Of a stretch of 10,015 nt of DNA, positions 1 to 5,644 are shown one piece after another (positions within the stretch are counted from its first letter, which is position 1; every line of letters starts with the position of its first letter). The notes below the pieces were generated by a model, which was given only the letters and a program-made list of their open reading frames with translations, searched no databases and was not told the DNA's origin. The position numbers and the translations under genes are program-made. The stretch comes from Prevotella sp. (GTDB lineage Bacteria > Bacteroidota > Bacteroidia > Bacteroidales > Bacteroidaceae): contig JAEEZP010000223.1 of NCBI GenBank assembly GCA_016291915.1, positions 1 to 10,015 of the forward strand, written 5' to 3'.

Positions 1-186
1 GAAACCAGCCGTGCGCGCCTTGTCGTTGACAACCGCATAGCGGTCACCTCCTAACCAAGTGATACCACTGTAGTTACCGGCGGGCACTGTCTTTGGGAAG
101 TTACGTTGTTTGTTGATAACGGCCTGCTGGGCAAAGGTATGCAGGGAGAGCAGGGATAACAGACTTAGGAACAGAATTCTTTTCAT
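1..186 (-). CDS. Secreted protein, 5' end only; probable esterase-like phytase-family protein
   Basis: The frame starts at ATG 186 and runs off the window edge, giving the first 62 residues. Residues 1-20 form a clear signal peptide: a KR n-region, a leucine-rich core and an AQ-Q cleavage region near residue 20. The mature start continues VINKQRNFPKTVPAGNYSG and then ITWLGGDRYAVVNDKA. This 'SGITWLGGDRYAVVND' pattern resembles the first beta-propeller strand of the esterase-like-activity-of-phytase family (PF13449), which in Bacteroidales often begins this way. The family assignment rests on memory of that motif and on 62 residues only. If right, the protein is an exported beta-propeller, probably a phosphoesterase acting in the periplasm or at the surface. 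A -7 box lies 31 bp upstream of the start. Confidence 0.65.
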   Translation of the reverse strand, partial: MKRILFLSLLSLLSLHTFAQQAVINKQRNFPKTVPAGNYSGITWLGGDRYAVVNDKARTAGF

Positions 187-216
187 AAGGATTGTTTCTT
201 CAACATTATTTATTTG

Positions 217-224
217 CAAAGATA
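217..224 (-). promoter_or_regulatory. Putative -7 box for the secreted protein gene
   Basis: Read on the minus strand this is TATCTTTG, a match to the Bacteroidetes -7 consensus TAnnTTTG, giving a leader of about 25 nt to the ATG at 186. No TTTG is found 19-21 bp upstream, so the -33 half is weak or absent. Confidence 0.5.
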
Positions 225-351
225 CACAAAATTCTGAGTAAGTGAGAAGAAAAGAAGCTTGTTTCTTTTCTCGAACGTAAAGAATTTATCTAAAAGTCGA
301 GAGAAAAGCCAAAATAATTTGAGCTATTCCGAGACGGAGTATCGGCGATGC

Positions 352-382
352 CAAAGATACACAAAAACGAGAGCAGAACAAA
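352..382 (-). promoter_or_regulatory. Putative distal promoter (TTTG-N19-TATCTTTG) pointing left
   Basis: On the minus strand TTTG (382-379) is followed after 19 bp by TATCTTTG (359-352), both matching the Bacteroidetes -33/-7 consensus with ideal spacing. Transcription would run left into the gene at 186 with a leader of about 160 nt. That leader holds an imperfect inverted repeat, CTTTTCTCGA at 265-274 against TCGAGAGAAAAG at 297-308. It could be a second promoter of the secreted-protein gene or the promoter of a short transcript. Confidence 0.45.
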
Positions 383-501
383 AGAAAAGAGTTTCTTTTT
401 TATGCCGATATCGACAAGTCTTAGTCCTAAAATCATTTGTAATAAACGTTTGCCACTTTAAGTTCGTCGTCATCTTTTATGCATGACAATGCTTCTATTA
501 A

Positions 502-525
502 ATCATTTCAGTCTCGATTTGATCT
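502..525. repeat. Dispersed short repeat, copy 1 (ATCATTTCAG...TGATCT)
   Basis: ATCATTTCAG followed by TCTCGATTTGATCT. It matches copies at 1048-1077 and 1104-1132 in the core ATCATTTCAG and in the closing TGATCT. It is the most diverged of the three. Confidence 0.5.
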
Positions 526-649
526 CGTCGGCCGACCGAAGGCACTTAATCCCGATTTTGGTTGACAGTATCATCCGTTATTCCTGCCAGAGGTCCCCTC
601 CCCACAGGAAGGGGGGGTCGATTCATAACGCATAGTCTCTCATCAAATT

Positions 650-708
650 GTAGGGGCAGACTTCATGTCTGCCCGTTGCTACCGGGTAGGGATAAACCCT
701 ACCCCTAC
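650..708. repeat. 59-bp palindromic element with two internal hairpins
   Basis: The ends are the perfect inverted repeat GTAGGGG (650-656) and CCCCTAC (702-708). Inside sit two perfect 8-bp hairpins with 5-nt loops: GGGCAGAC (654-661) with GTCTGCCC (667-674), and GGGTAGGG (684-691) with CCCTACCC (697-704). The whole folds as a cloverleaf on either strand. The fully compensated stems suggest a small mobile or structured repeat rather than random sequence. There is no U-tract, so it is not a standard terminator. Confidence 0.75.
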
Positions 709-721
709 GAATGTTATGAGC

Positions 722-800
722 ATTAGTACTTAAACCGATGAGAGAAGGGTACTACAGGCCCGGCCTGTGATACCCTTTTCTCCGACTTTTAAGTACTAAT
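722..800. repeat. Long imperfect hairpin (79 bp)
   Basis: The outer arms ATTAGTACTTAAA (722-734) and TTTAAGTACTAAT (788-800) are perfect 13-bp reverse complements. Inside, GAGAAGGGTA (742-751) pairs with TACCCTTTTCTC (771-782) with a 2-nt bulge, and the tip is ACAGGC (754-759) / GCCTGT (763-768) around CCG. It lies 13 bp after the cloverleaf element. No coding sequence spans it. It could be a MITE-like remnant or a strong transcription barrier; which is not decidable here. Confidence 0.65.
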
Positions 801-878
801 ACTCCACTAATTAAGTACTAATTAGTCTGGTAAAGAGTACTAATACTTGACTAATTGAGTACTAATTAGTCGGCTTTT
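791..878. repeat. 44-bp tandem duplication rich in AGTACTAAT
   Basis: Unit 1 (791-834) and unit 2 (835-878) share AGTACTAATACT, ACTAATT and AGTACTAATTAGTC in the same order with about ten mismatches, mostly at the 3' end. Each unit contains AGTACT and ACTAATTAGT, which are themselves palindromes. Unit 1 overlaps the right arm of the 722-800 hairpin, so the duplication probably arose from that arm. Confidence 0.65.
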
Positions 879-937
879 ATTAATCAATACTCAAGCCAAA
901 TTCCATCAGAAAGACATACAATGAGAGGCTCTCTGGC

Positions 938-1014
938 CGTAGAAGATCCCGTAGAAGATAAAAATAGTGTATATTATTGTATTTCTGTCGTTTATACTGA
1001 TTTTCGTAGAAGAT
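938..1014. repeat. Three copies of the 10-mer CGTAGAAGAT
   Basis: Exact copies at 938-947, 950-959 and 1005-1014; the first two are spaced by 2 bp. Function unknown; may be slippage within low-complexity intergenic DNA. Confidence 0.45.
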
Positions 1015-1047
1015 GAGTGCTTTTAAATCTTTCCTGACGCATGAACA

Positions 1048-1077
1048 GATCATTTCAGCTCCGTCCCGATTTGATCT
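1048..1077. repeat. Dispersed short repeat, copy 2
   Basis: GATCATTTCAGCTCCGT, then CCCGAT, then TTGATCT. It shares a 16-bp exact block (TCATTTCAGCTCCGT plus flank) with copy 3 and is bounded by the inverted GATCA/TGATC. It is followed directly by the partial REP-like hairpin at 1081-1093. Confidence 0.55.
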
Positions 1078-1080
1078 TGC

Positions 1081-1105
1081 GGATGACATATCCCGATAAA
1101 CGGGT
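1081..1105. repeat. Partial copy of the REP-like module (right end only)
   Basis: GGAT (1081-1084), loop GACAT, ATCC (1090-1093), then CGATAAACGGGT. This matches the right end of the 198-bp modules at 1743-1940 and 2503-2699, which finish GACAT-ATCCCGATGAACGGGT. Only the terminal hairpin survives here, so three module ends occur in 1.6 kb. Confidence 0.6.
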
Positions 1106-1132
1106 CATTTCAGCTCCGTTCTCAAATGATCT
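1104..1132. repeat. Dispersed short repeat, copy 3
   Basis: GTCATTTCAGCTCCGT, then TCTCA, then AATGATCT. TCATTT (1105-1110) and AAATGA (1124-1129) can pair as a 6-bp stem just 3' of the lipoprotein gene on the minus strand, but there is no T-run to call it a terminator. Confidence 0.5.
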
Positions 1133-1137
1133 TTAAT

Positions 1138-1623
1138 CTAAACGTCCTTTTCCTTATCATAATTCAGGAATATAATACCCTGTTTTATTCTTACTATTTT
1201 ATAATCTTTGTCATAGACTATGGACAAAAGAGGATTCCTATGAAAATCTGTAACATTAATAAAGATAGTGGATTCATATAAGTGATCATTGCATCGCTTT
1301 ATTACAATAGATATTTTCTGAGGACCTATATTCCGGTCTATATAAGTACTATCAGAAAAATAAATGCTATTTGATAAAAACAGTTTTTTATAACTTCCCA
1401 TGTTTATATAATAGTCTCTTCCTTCTTTTGTAAGAATATGTTTCTTTTGCCCTACATTTCCTTCAGAAGAAATAATTATCGAGTCACCTAAATGTTCTAC
1501 AAGGAATCTTTCATAATCAAGCGATGGATAGAATATTTCTCCTTCGAATTTATGTTTTTTCGCACATGATAATATGAGAATAAACAGAAATAGTAGACAT
1601 GATTTACTTATACAGTTTTTCAT
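1138..1623 (-). CDS. Orphan lipoprotein of unknown function (161 aa)
   Basis: The N-terminus is a type II signal peptide: basic start, hydrophobic stretch at residues 10-18 and lipobox ILSC with Cys20 as the lipidation site. The residues after Cys20 are AKKHK, without the acidic export signal that sends Bacteroidetes lipoproteins to the surface, so it probably faces the periplasm (inference). The rest is beta-rich in appearance, with many I/Y/F and K residues, and matches no family I recognise. The gene is strongly AT-rich compared with argS or the symporter, a sign of horizontal origin. Its ATG lies inside the last codons of a short upstream frame (20-nt overlap, 1604-1623), pointing to translational coupling. 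Stop is TAG. An immunity-type role beside a lost toxin is possible but unproven. Confidence 0.7.
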   Translation of the reverse strand: MKNCISKSCLLFLFILILSCAKKHKFEGEIFYPSLDYERFLVEHLGDSIIISSEGNVGQKKHILTKEGRDYYINMGSYKKLFLSNSIYFSDSTYIDRNIGPQKISIVIKRCNDHLYESTIFINVTDFHRNPLLSIVYDKDYKIVRIKQGIIFLNYDKEKDV

Positions 1624-1723
1624 AAAAATTTAATTGATTATCAAATATTGTTTTGAGTTTACTATTATTTTTTATTAGTTCTTCAGCTGTTTTATGATAG
1701 TTGCTGCTACCCTTCAATTTCAT
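1604..1723 (-). pseudogene. 39-codon 3' remnant or small ORF overlapping the lipoprotein start
   Basis: The minus-strand frame from ATG 1723 to TAA 1604-1606 gives 39 residues that begin MKLKGSSNYHKTAEELIKNN and end NFYEKLYK. The frame stays open another ~17 codons upstream, into the REP-like module at 1743, before meeting a stop, and no better start is present. It is charged, helix-like and reads like the C-terminal tail of a larger protein whose body was replaced by the module. It ends 20 nt inside the lipoprotein gene, as expected for a coupled pair. No family is recognisable. It may instead be a real small peptide, or chance: an open run of this length is uncommon but possible in AT-rich DNA. 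Confidence 0.4.
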
Positions 1724-1742
1724 CTTTGTTTTTAAAAAATCC

Positions 1743-1940
1743 CCCGTTCCGGCGGATATGTCATCCGCCGGTGTTGAATATTAGGATCTGTGATCCGCAA
1801 AAAGTTCTTTATAGTAAACGTTCGCTGCTCCATGTTTATTGCCGTTTTTATGCACTTTAACTATTTCTGTTGTTTATATTAGATGCGGATGGCATATCCG
1901 CTATTAATGACATCGGGAAAACGTTATCCCGAAGAACGGG
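1743..1940. repeat. 198-bp REP-like hairpin module, copy A
   Basis: Bounded by the inverted repeat CCCGTTC (1743-1749) and GAACGGG (1934-1940). It contains four hairpins: CCGGCGGAT/ATCCGCCGG with loop ATGTC (1749-1771), GGATC/GATCC with loop TGT (1784-1796), GCGGAT/ATCCGC with loop GGCAT (1885-1901) and TCGGGA/TCCCGA (1913-1932). The GGAT-5nt-ATCC hairpins have loops in opposite orientation at the two ends, as in a bipartite REP (BIME) arrangement. About 85% identical by eye to copy B, with the left ~75 bp almost identical. Its right end lies 2 bp from the stop of the next gene (1943). Confidence 0.8.
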
Positions 1941-1942
1941 TT

Positions 1943-2443
1943 CTATTGCATAGTATGTGTACTCCATTCTAATGGTTTTATTGATTCAACAAATTTCGAA
2001 TTATGCATTATATTGAATGTGTAACTCCCTTGGTCACAGCCTCCAAAAAAATCCCAGAAGTCGCGGTTTTTATATGGCTCATATAAATCTCCTACAAAGA
2101 GATTCTGTTTTATTTTTTTTATATGATAATTCTTACTAATCTGATGGTATATGGTAGGGAAATAAGGGCCTAAATATATGGTATTTGAATCAACAGATAG
2201 TAAAAAATCTACACCAAGATAATTGCCGTTATAAGGTGCTGAGTAGAAAATGGAGTCATTGTCACCAAACACCAATATATCACATGTGTCTTTCTCTATT
2301 ATTTGAAATTTGAAATCTATTTGTTTACAATAATATGTATACAATCTATTGTGGTTACGACATGTTATAAACATATAACAAATGATCGGTGCAAATATGA
2401 TGATTATATATATTAATACCAATATATGCTTTTTTTTTACCAT
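1943..2443 (-). CDS. Orphan membrane-anchored protein of unknown function (166 aa)
   Basis: The start MVKKKH is followed by a strongly hydrophobic segment at about residues 8-27 (VLIYIIIIFAPIICYMFI), which fits an uncleaved N-terminal anchor with the rest in the periplasm. The C-terminal ~135 residues are rich in Y, F, I, D and N, with several aromatic clusters (around GDLYEPYKNRDFWDFFGG) and resemble no family I know. Base composition is as AT-rich as the lipoprotein gene. The ATG overlaps the end of a short upstream frame in the arrangement ATGGTAA, and the TAG stop lies 2 bp from copy A of the repeat module, so the gene fills almost exactly the space between two module copies. Function unknown; an immunity-like role is one hypothesis. 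Confidence 0.65.
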   Translation of the reverse strand: MVKKKHILVLIYIIIIFAPIICYMFITCRNHNRLYTYYCKQIDFKFQIIEKDTCDILVFGDNDSIFYSAPYNGNYLGVDFLLSVDSNTIYLGPYFPTIYHQISKNYHIKKIKQNLFVGDLYEPYKNRDFWDFFGGCDQGSYTFNIMHNSKFVESIKPLEWSTHTMQ

Positions 2444-2502
2444 ATCTTTTTAAAGTTTGTCCATACTTTATTTAAGAAGTTACTAATCGAATGTCTTATA
2501 TC
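2437..2502 (-). pseudogene. Possible 21-codon 3' remnant overlapping the membrane protein start
   Basis: An open frame enters from the module boundary at 2502 and reads DIRHSISNFLNKVWTNFKKI-W before TAA at 2437-2439, which overlaps the downstream ATG as ATGGTAA. It has no start codon of its own. Alone this is weak (a 21-codon open run is not rare in AT-rich DNA), but it repeats the arrangement seen upstream of the lipoprotein gene: module, gene tail, overlapping small envelope gene. Confidence 0.25.
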
Positions 2503-2699
2503 CCTGTTCCGGCGGATATGTCATCCGCCGGTGTTGAATATTAGGATCTGTGATCCGCAAAAAGTTCTTTATCGTAACCGTTTGCAGCTCTATGCTTATT
2601 GCTTTTATTATGCATCTTAGCTATTTCTGTAATTTATATTAGGTGCGGATAGCATATCCGCCATTACTGACATCGGGATGACATATCCCGATGAACGGG
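2503..2699. repeat. 197-bp REP-like hairpin module, copy B
   Basis: The ends are CCTGTTC (2503-2509) and GAACGGG (2693-2699). Hairpins: CCGGCGGAT/ATCCGCCGG with loop ATGTC (2509-2531), GGATC/GATCC, GCGGAT/ATCCGC with loop AGCAT (2645-2661) and CATCGGGAT/ATCCCGATG with loop GACAT (2671-2693). The last stem is a perfect 9 bp here but partly degraded in copy A. The right end joins directly to the transposase gene, whose last codons are read from this module. Confidence 0.8.
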
Positions 2700-3088
2700 T
2701 GGATATAACGAAGAAGGACCAGAAAATATGTAATATCATTTACCGGTTCACTCTTGAAACGATCTTGGAACAAATGTCCGTTGCGCCCATACTTTCGGTT
2801 AAAGTAAGTGGCATAAGAGATGCCGATGCGCTTTACCGTATCGGCAACATTCTCGGATTCTTCCCGTAGGAGCAAATGTATATGATTGCTCATCAGGCAA
2901 TATGCATATATCTGGCATGAGGGGGGGAGATTGTTTCCATGTTCATCATAACGATCTGTCTGCAAACGAAGCGATGTCAACATTCTGACATAATCATCAT
3001 CGTCTTGAAATATATCCTGTCTGTTGATACCTCGCAGCATCACGTGGTAAATACCTGTTGCGCTTGTCTTTCGTCTCTGTCGTGGCAT
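2639..3088 (-). CDS. REP-associated tyrosine transposase (RAYT, Y1_Tnp), C-terminus replaced by repeat
   Basis: A single-strand DNA transposase of the HUH Y1 superfamily, the type that acts on REP hairpins. Visible signatures: the N-terminal TGIYHVMLRGINRQDIF block (residues 11-27), the HUH pair His69-x-His71 in CLMSNHIHLLL, the NGHLFQDRFKS block (103-113) and the presumed catalytic Tyr128 in LLRYIH. In related RAYTs this helix continues as YIHQNPVKAG and some tens of residues more; here the frame passes at His130-Pro131 into copy B of the repeat module, and residues 131-149 are module sequence. The core catalytic domain may thus be complete (IS200-type enzymes are about this length) while the REP-specific C-terminal part is lost. 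Activity is uncertain. A good promoter lies just upstream. Confidence 0.85.
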   Translation of the reverse strand: MPRQRRKTSATGIYHVMLRGINRQDIFQDDDDYVRMLTSLRLQTDRYDEHGNNLPPSCQIYAYCLMSNHIHLLLREESENVADTVKRIGISYATYFNRKYGRNGHLFQDRFKSEPVNDITYFLVLLRYIHPFIGICHPDVSNGGYAIRT

Positions 3089-3104
3089 AATACTCTTTTT
3101 CCTG

Positions 3105-3136
3105 CAAATATATACTTTTCTTCAATTACTAACAAA
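3105..3136 (-). promoter_or_regulatory. Promoter of the RAYT gene (TTTG-N20-TATATTTG)
   Basis: On the minus strand TTTG (3136-3133) and TATATTTG (3112-3105) are separated by 20 bp, a full Bacteroidetes -33/-7 match. The expected leader is only ~10 nt to the ATG at 3088. It suggests the transposase had, or still has, its own transcription, which could also read through into the orphan genes to the left. Confidence 0.6.
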
Positions 3137-3183
3137 TATTTTGTATAGAAAAAAAAAGAGATTAGAGGCCCGGCAATCCAAAA

Positions 3184-3211
3184 TAGATCACAGAACCGAC
3201 CCCGTGATCTA
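3184..3211 (-). terminator. Probable rho-independent terminator after the RNase H gene
   Basis: TAGATCAC (3184-3191) and GTGATCTA (3204-3211) form a perfect 8-bp stem around a 12-nt loop, beginning 8 bp beyond the RNase H stop. On the minus strand it is followed by TTTT after one base. The T-run is short and the loop large, so strength is uncertain. Confidence 0.5.
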
Positions 3212-3219
3212 CATAACAA

Positions 3220-3690
3220 CTATTTCCTGCCGAAGTCGGCGGGAATCTCACCCCACTGTGATGTTTCCCATTTGATGATGGGATTGCGGAAGTTGTGGGT
3301 GTTCAGCCATTGCTCAGCCCGTGCAATGATCTGGTAGAGTTTCTCTGTTTCAGGTGTGCGCTCCAGTTTTGTCTTGCATTTTCGTTTGTTCACCCACAGG
3401 ATGGCGTTGTAGGAGTCGCTGTAGATCGTCTTGTCGTAGAGTCCCTGCTGCCAGCAGAGTGCCAGCGCATGGACGATGGCGAGGAACTCCCCGATATTGT
3501 TCGTGCCCTTTATCGGACCGAAATGAAATACCTGTGCACCGGTTGCTAAGTCGATGGCCTGATACTCCATTGGTCCGGGGTTGCCGGAGCATCCGGCATC
3601 CACCGCCCAAGCGTCTGCTGTTACCTCTAAAGGTAGCGGCAGGACCGTGTCGTGACGGTTGTCAGGAGGGTTGAGGAGTTCAGAGCTCAT
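3220..3690 (-). CDS. rnhA: Ribonuclease HI-type protein (156 aa)
   Basis: Cleaves RNA in RNA-DNA hybrids in the cytoplasm, removing R-loops and primer RNA. The type 1 RNase H fold starts near residue 27 with WAVDAGCSGNPG. The four acidic catalytic residues can be placed as Asp31 (AVDAG), Glu68 (NNIGEF, after the typical GTNN), Asp92 (IYSD) and Asp152 (PADFGRK). The length fits the family; the first ~25 residues are a variable extension, so a start slightly downstream cannot be excluded, though no other Met occurs before Met41. The C-terminal ADFGRK is close to the family's ADxLA/GR ending. It lies 108 bp downstream of argS on the same strand and may be co-transcribed with it. A hairpin follows the stop. 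Confidence 0.88.
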   Translation of the reverse strand: MSSELLNPPDNRHDTVLPLPLEVTADAWAVDAGCSGNPGPMEYQAIDLATGAQVFHFGPIKGTNNIGEFLAIVHALALCWQQGLYDKTIYSDSYNAILWVNKRKCKTKLERTPETEKLYQIIARAEQWLNTHNFRNPIIKWETSQWGEIPADFGRK

Positions 3691-3798
3691 AGCTTAAAGT
3701 TTAAAGTGTAAAGTTTAATGTTTAAAGTTTAAAGTGTATAGCTTACAGCTTGAGATGTTGAGGTAATCATAACTATGCACTATGCACTATACACTAAA
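3691..3798. repeat. AT-rich tandem repeats between rnhA and argS
   Basis: TTAAAGTTTAAAGTGTA occurs exactly at 3694-3710 and 3722-3738, inside a run of AAAGTTTA-like words. A separate 7-mer array follows at 3772-3798: ACTATGC twice, then ACTATAC and ACTAAAT. The two arrays fill almost the whole gap between the genes. No promoter consensus is visible, which supports read-through from argS. Confidence 0.65.
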
Positions 3799-5619
3799 TT
3801 ACATTCTTTCGGGCACCTCTATACCTAAGAGGGCCATACCTTGTTTGATGATCTTAGCCACGTTCTTCGCCATAACTAACCGGGTGATCTTCACCTGCTC
3901 ATCTTCAGCATTCAGCACGCTGAAGTCGTGATACCACTGGTTGAACTCTTTCGTGAGCTCATAGCAATAGTTGGCGATGCCACTGGGAGAATAATCCTTG
4001 CCAGCCTGCTCTACCGCAGCTCCGTAGGCATTCATCTTCTGTATCAGGTCAATCTCTTTCGCATTGACCACGGCGGTGTTCTCATCCAGTTTGTCGGGAA
4101 TGATGATACCTTGGTCGGCAGCCTTGCGCATGATACTCTTGATACGGGCATGGGTGTATTGGATGAAAGGACCCGTATTACCGTTGAAGTCGATACTCTC
4201 CTCGGGGTTGAACAGCATGTTCTTACGGGCATCGACCTTCAGGATGAAATACTTCAGGGCACCCATACCGACGATACGGGCAATCTCCTGTTTCTCCTCT
4301 TCGGTAAGGTCGGCATTCTTTCCTGCCTCGTCAGCGGTCCTGCGGGCATCGGCAATCATCAGGGCGATGAGATCGTCGGCATCCACGACAGTACCCTCAC
4401 GACTCTTCATCTTACCGTTCGGCAGTTCTACCATACCGTAAGAGAAGTGCACGAGTTCCTTACCCCACTTGAAACCCAGTCGGTCAAGTAGGATAGAGAG
4501 CACTTGGAAGTGGTAGTTCTGTTCGTTACCCACCACATAGATCATCTTGTCGATGGGATAGTCGTTGAAGCGCATCTCGGCCGTGCCGATATCCTGAGTC
4601 ATATAAACACTTGTGCCGTCGGAGCGCAACAACAGTTTCTGGTCGAGTCCCTCGTTGGTAAGGTCAGCCCATACGGAGTTGTCCTCATGACGCTCGAAGA
4701 GTCCTTTGGCGAGACCTTCCTCCACCTTTGCCTTTCCGCGGAGATAAGTCTCACTCTCATAATAGATCTTGTCAAAGCCAACGCCCAGGGCCTTGTATGT
4801 CTCATCAAAACCGGCATAAACCCAGTCGTTCATCTTCTTCCACAATGCCCTTATCTCAGGATCGTTCTGCTCCCATTTCACCAACATCTCGTGAGCTTCC
4901 TTGATCAAGGGTGCCTCGTCTTTGGCTTTCTTCTCAGCAGCCTCCTCATCGAGACCTTCTGCCATATACTGTGCTTGCAGTGTCTTCACCTCCTCACGAT
5001 AGTGCTTGTCGAAAGCCACATAGAAATCACCGATCAGGTGGTCGCCTTTCTTGCCGGCAGTTTCGGGTGTGATGCCGTCGCCCCATTTCAACCAAGCGAG
5101 CATCGACTTACAGATATGGATACCGCGGTCGTTCACGATATTGGTCTTCACCACCTTATTACCATTGGCTGCCATGATCTGTGCAAGGCTCCATCCCAGC
5201 AGGTTGTTACGTACATGACCTAAATGGAGGGGCTTGTTCGTGTTGGGCGATGAATATTCGATCATCACCAGCGGCGACTGCTCGTTAGCTTGCTTCTCGC
5301 CGAAGTGCTCCTGAGTGTGAATGTCGTTAAGTAATGCGATCCATGCAGAGGGGGCGATGACCAGATTGAGGAATCCCTTCACTACATTAAAGTCGGCGAT
5401 GATACTGCAGTGTTCTTTGATCCAAGAACCTATCTCCTGGGCTGTATCCTCCGGTTTTTTCCTGGAAATCTTCAGAAAGGGGAATACCACCAGCGTGAGG
5501 TTACCCTCAAAACCACTCTTCGTCTTCTGCAACTGTACCATCTGTTCATTAACCTTCTGTCCGTACAGTGCCTCTATCGCCTCAATAACGGCTTTCGTCA
5601 GTTCAAATTCTATATTCAT
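3799..5619 (-). CDS. argS: Arginyl-tRNA synthetase (606 aa)
   Basis: Charges tRNA-Arg with arginine using ATP; an essential cytoplasmic class I enzyme. Domains in order: N-terminal Add1 domain recognising the tRNA D-loop (about residues 1-90), Rossmann catalytic domain with the HIGH signature as HLGH (132-135, in SPNTNKPLHLGHVRNN) and the KMSKS-equivalent loop KMKSREG (403-409), then an all-helical DALR anticodon-binding domain (from about 480 to the end). The segment YVVGNEQNYHFQ (361-372) is also typical. Length is normal for the Bacteroidetes form. The start is fixed by the MNIEFELTKAV opening and by a promoter with a ~19-nt leader. It is transcribed divergently from the symporter gene. 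Nothing is missing or unusual. Confidence 0.97.
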   Translation of the reverse strand: MNIEFELTKAVIEAIEALYGQKVNEQMVQLQKTKSGFEGNLTLVVFPFLKISRKKPEDTAQEIGSWIKEHCSIIADFNVVKGFLNLVIAPSAWIALLNDIHTQEHFGEKQANEQSPLVMIEYSSPNTNKPLHLGHVRNNLLGWSLAQIMAANGNKVVKTNIVNDRGIHICKSMLAWLKWGDGITPETAGKKGDHLIGDFYVAFDKHYREEVKTLQAQYMAEGLDEEAAEKKAKDEAPLIKEAHEMLVKWEQNDPEIRALWKKMNDWVYAGFDETYKALGVGFDKIYYESETYLRGKAKVEEGLAKGLFERHEDNSVWADLTNEGLDQKLLLRSDGTSVYMTQDIGTAEMRFNDYPIDKMIYVVGNEQNYHFQVLSILLDRLGFKWGKELVHFSYGMVELPNGKMKSREGTVVDADDLIALMIADARRTADEAGKNADLTEEEKQEIARIVGMGALKYFILKVDARKNMLFNPEESIDFNGNTGPFIQYTHARIKSIMRKAADQGIIIPDKLDENTAVVNAKEIDLIQKMNAYGAAVEQAGKDYSPSGIANYCYELTKEFNQWYHDFSVLNAEDEQVKITRLVMAKNVAKIIKQGMALLGIEVPERM

Positions 5620-5644
5620 CTTTTATTTACAATCAATTTGGGTG

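Larger units (their letters stand above)
187..1137. other. Repeat-rich intergenic tract of ~950 bp with no convincing gene
   Basis: This stretch separates the secreted-protein gene from the accessory island. The two longest open frames (259-486 plus and 880-1089 minus) have no recognisable domain, no start context and are built largely from repeats, so they are not called. What it does hold is listed separately: two leftward promoter signals, three copies of a GATCATTTCAG-type repeat, a two-hairpin palindromic element, a long hairpin, a 44-bp tandem repeat and a partial copy of the island's REP-like hairpin at 1081-1093. The palindrome GTCGGCCGAC lies near 528-537. Confidence 0.6.

Noticed and set aside
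259..486. Plus-strand open frame of 75 codons
   Set aside because: Lies over the leftward promoter and hairpin of the leader, has low-complexity K/R/S-rich sequence and a hydrophobic end, with no domain or start signal.
588..620. C-run/G-run hairpin (CCCCTCC near 595 with GGAAGGGG near 607) as a terminator
   Set aside because: No T-run on either strand after it and no gene ends nearby.
880..1089. Minus-strand open frame of 69 codons
   Set aside because: Built from the 10-mer CGTAGAAGAT copies and the dispersed GATCATTTCAG repeat; no promoter or recognisable protein features.
1741..2700. CRISPR array
   Set aside because: Only two full repeats of ~198 bp separated by a gene, with internal hairpins; no short regular repeat-spacer pattern and no cas genes.
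3354..3674. Plus-strand Cys/Arg-rich open frame over the RNase H gene
   Set aside because: Composition is typical of an antisense shadow; the RNase H frame has all four catalytic acids.
4504..5223. Long plus-strand open frame of 239 codons opposite argS
   Set aside because: Antisense to a clear argS catalytic domain; the long opening is a by-product of argS codon usage.
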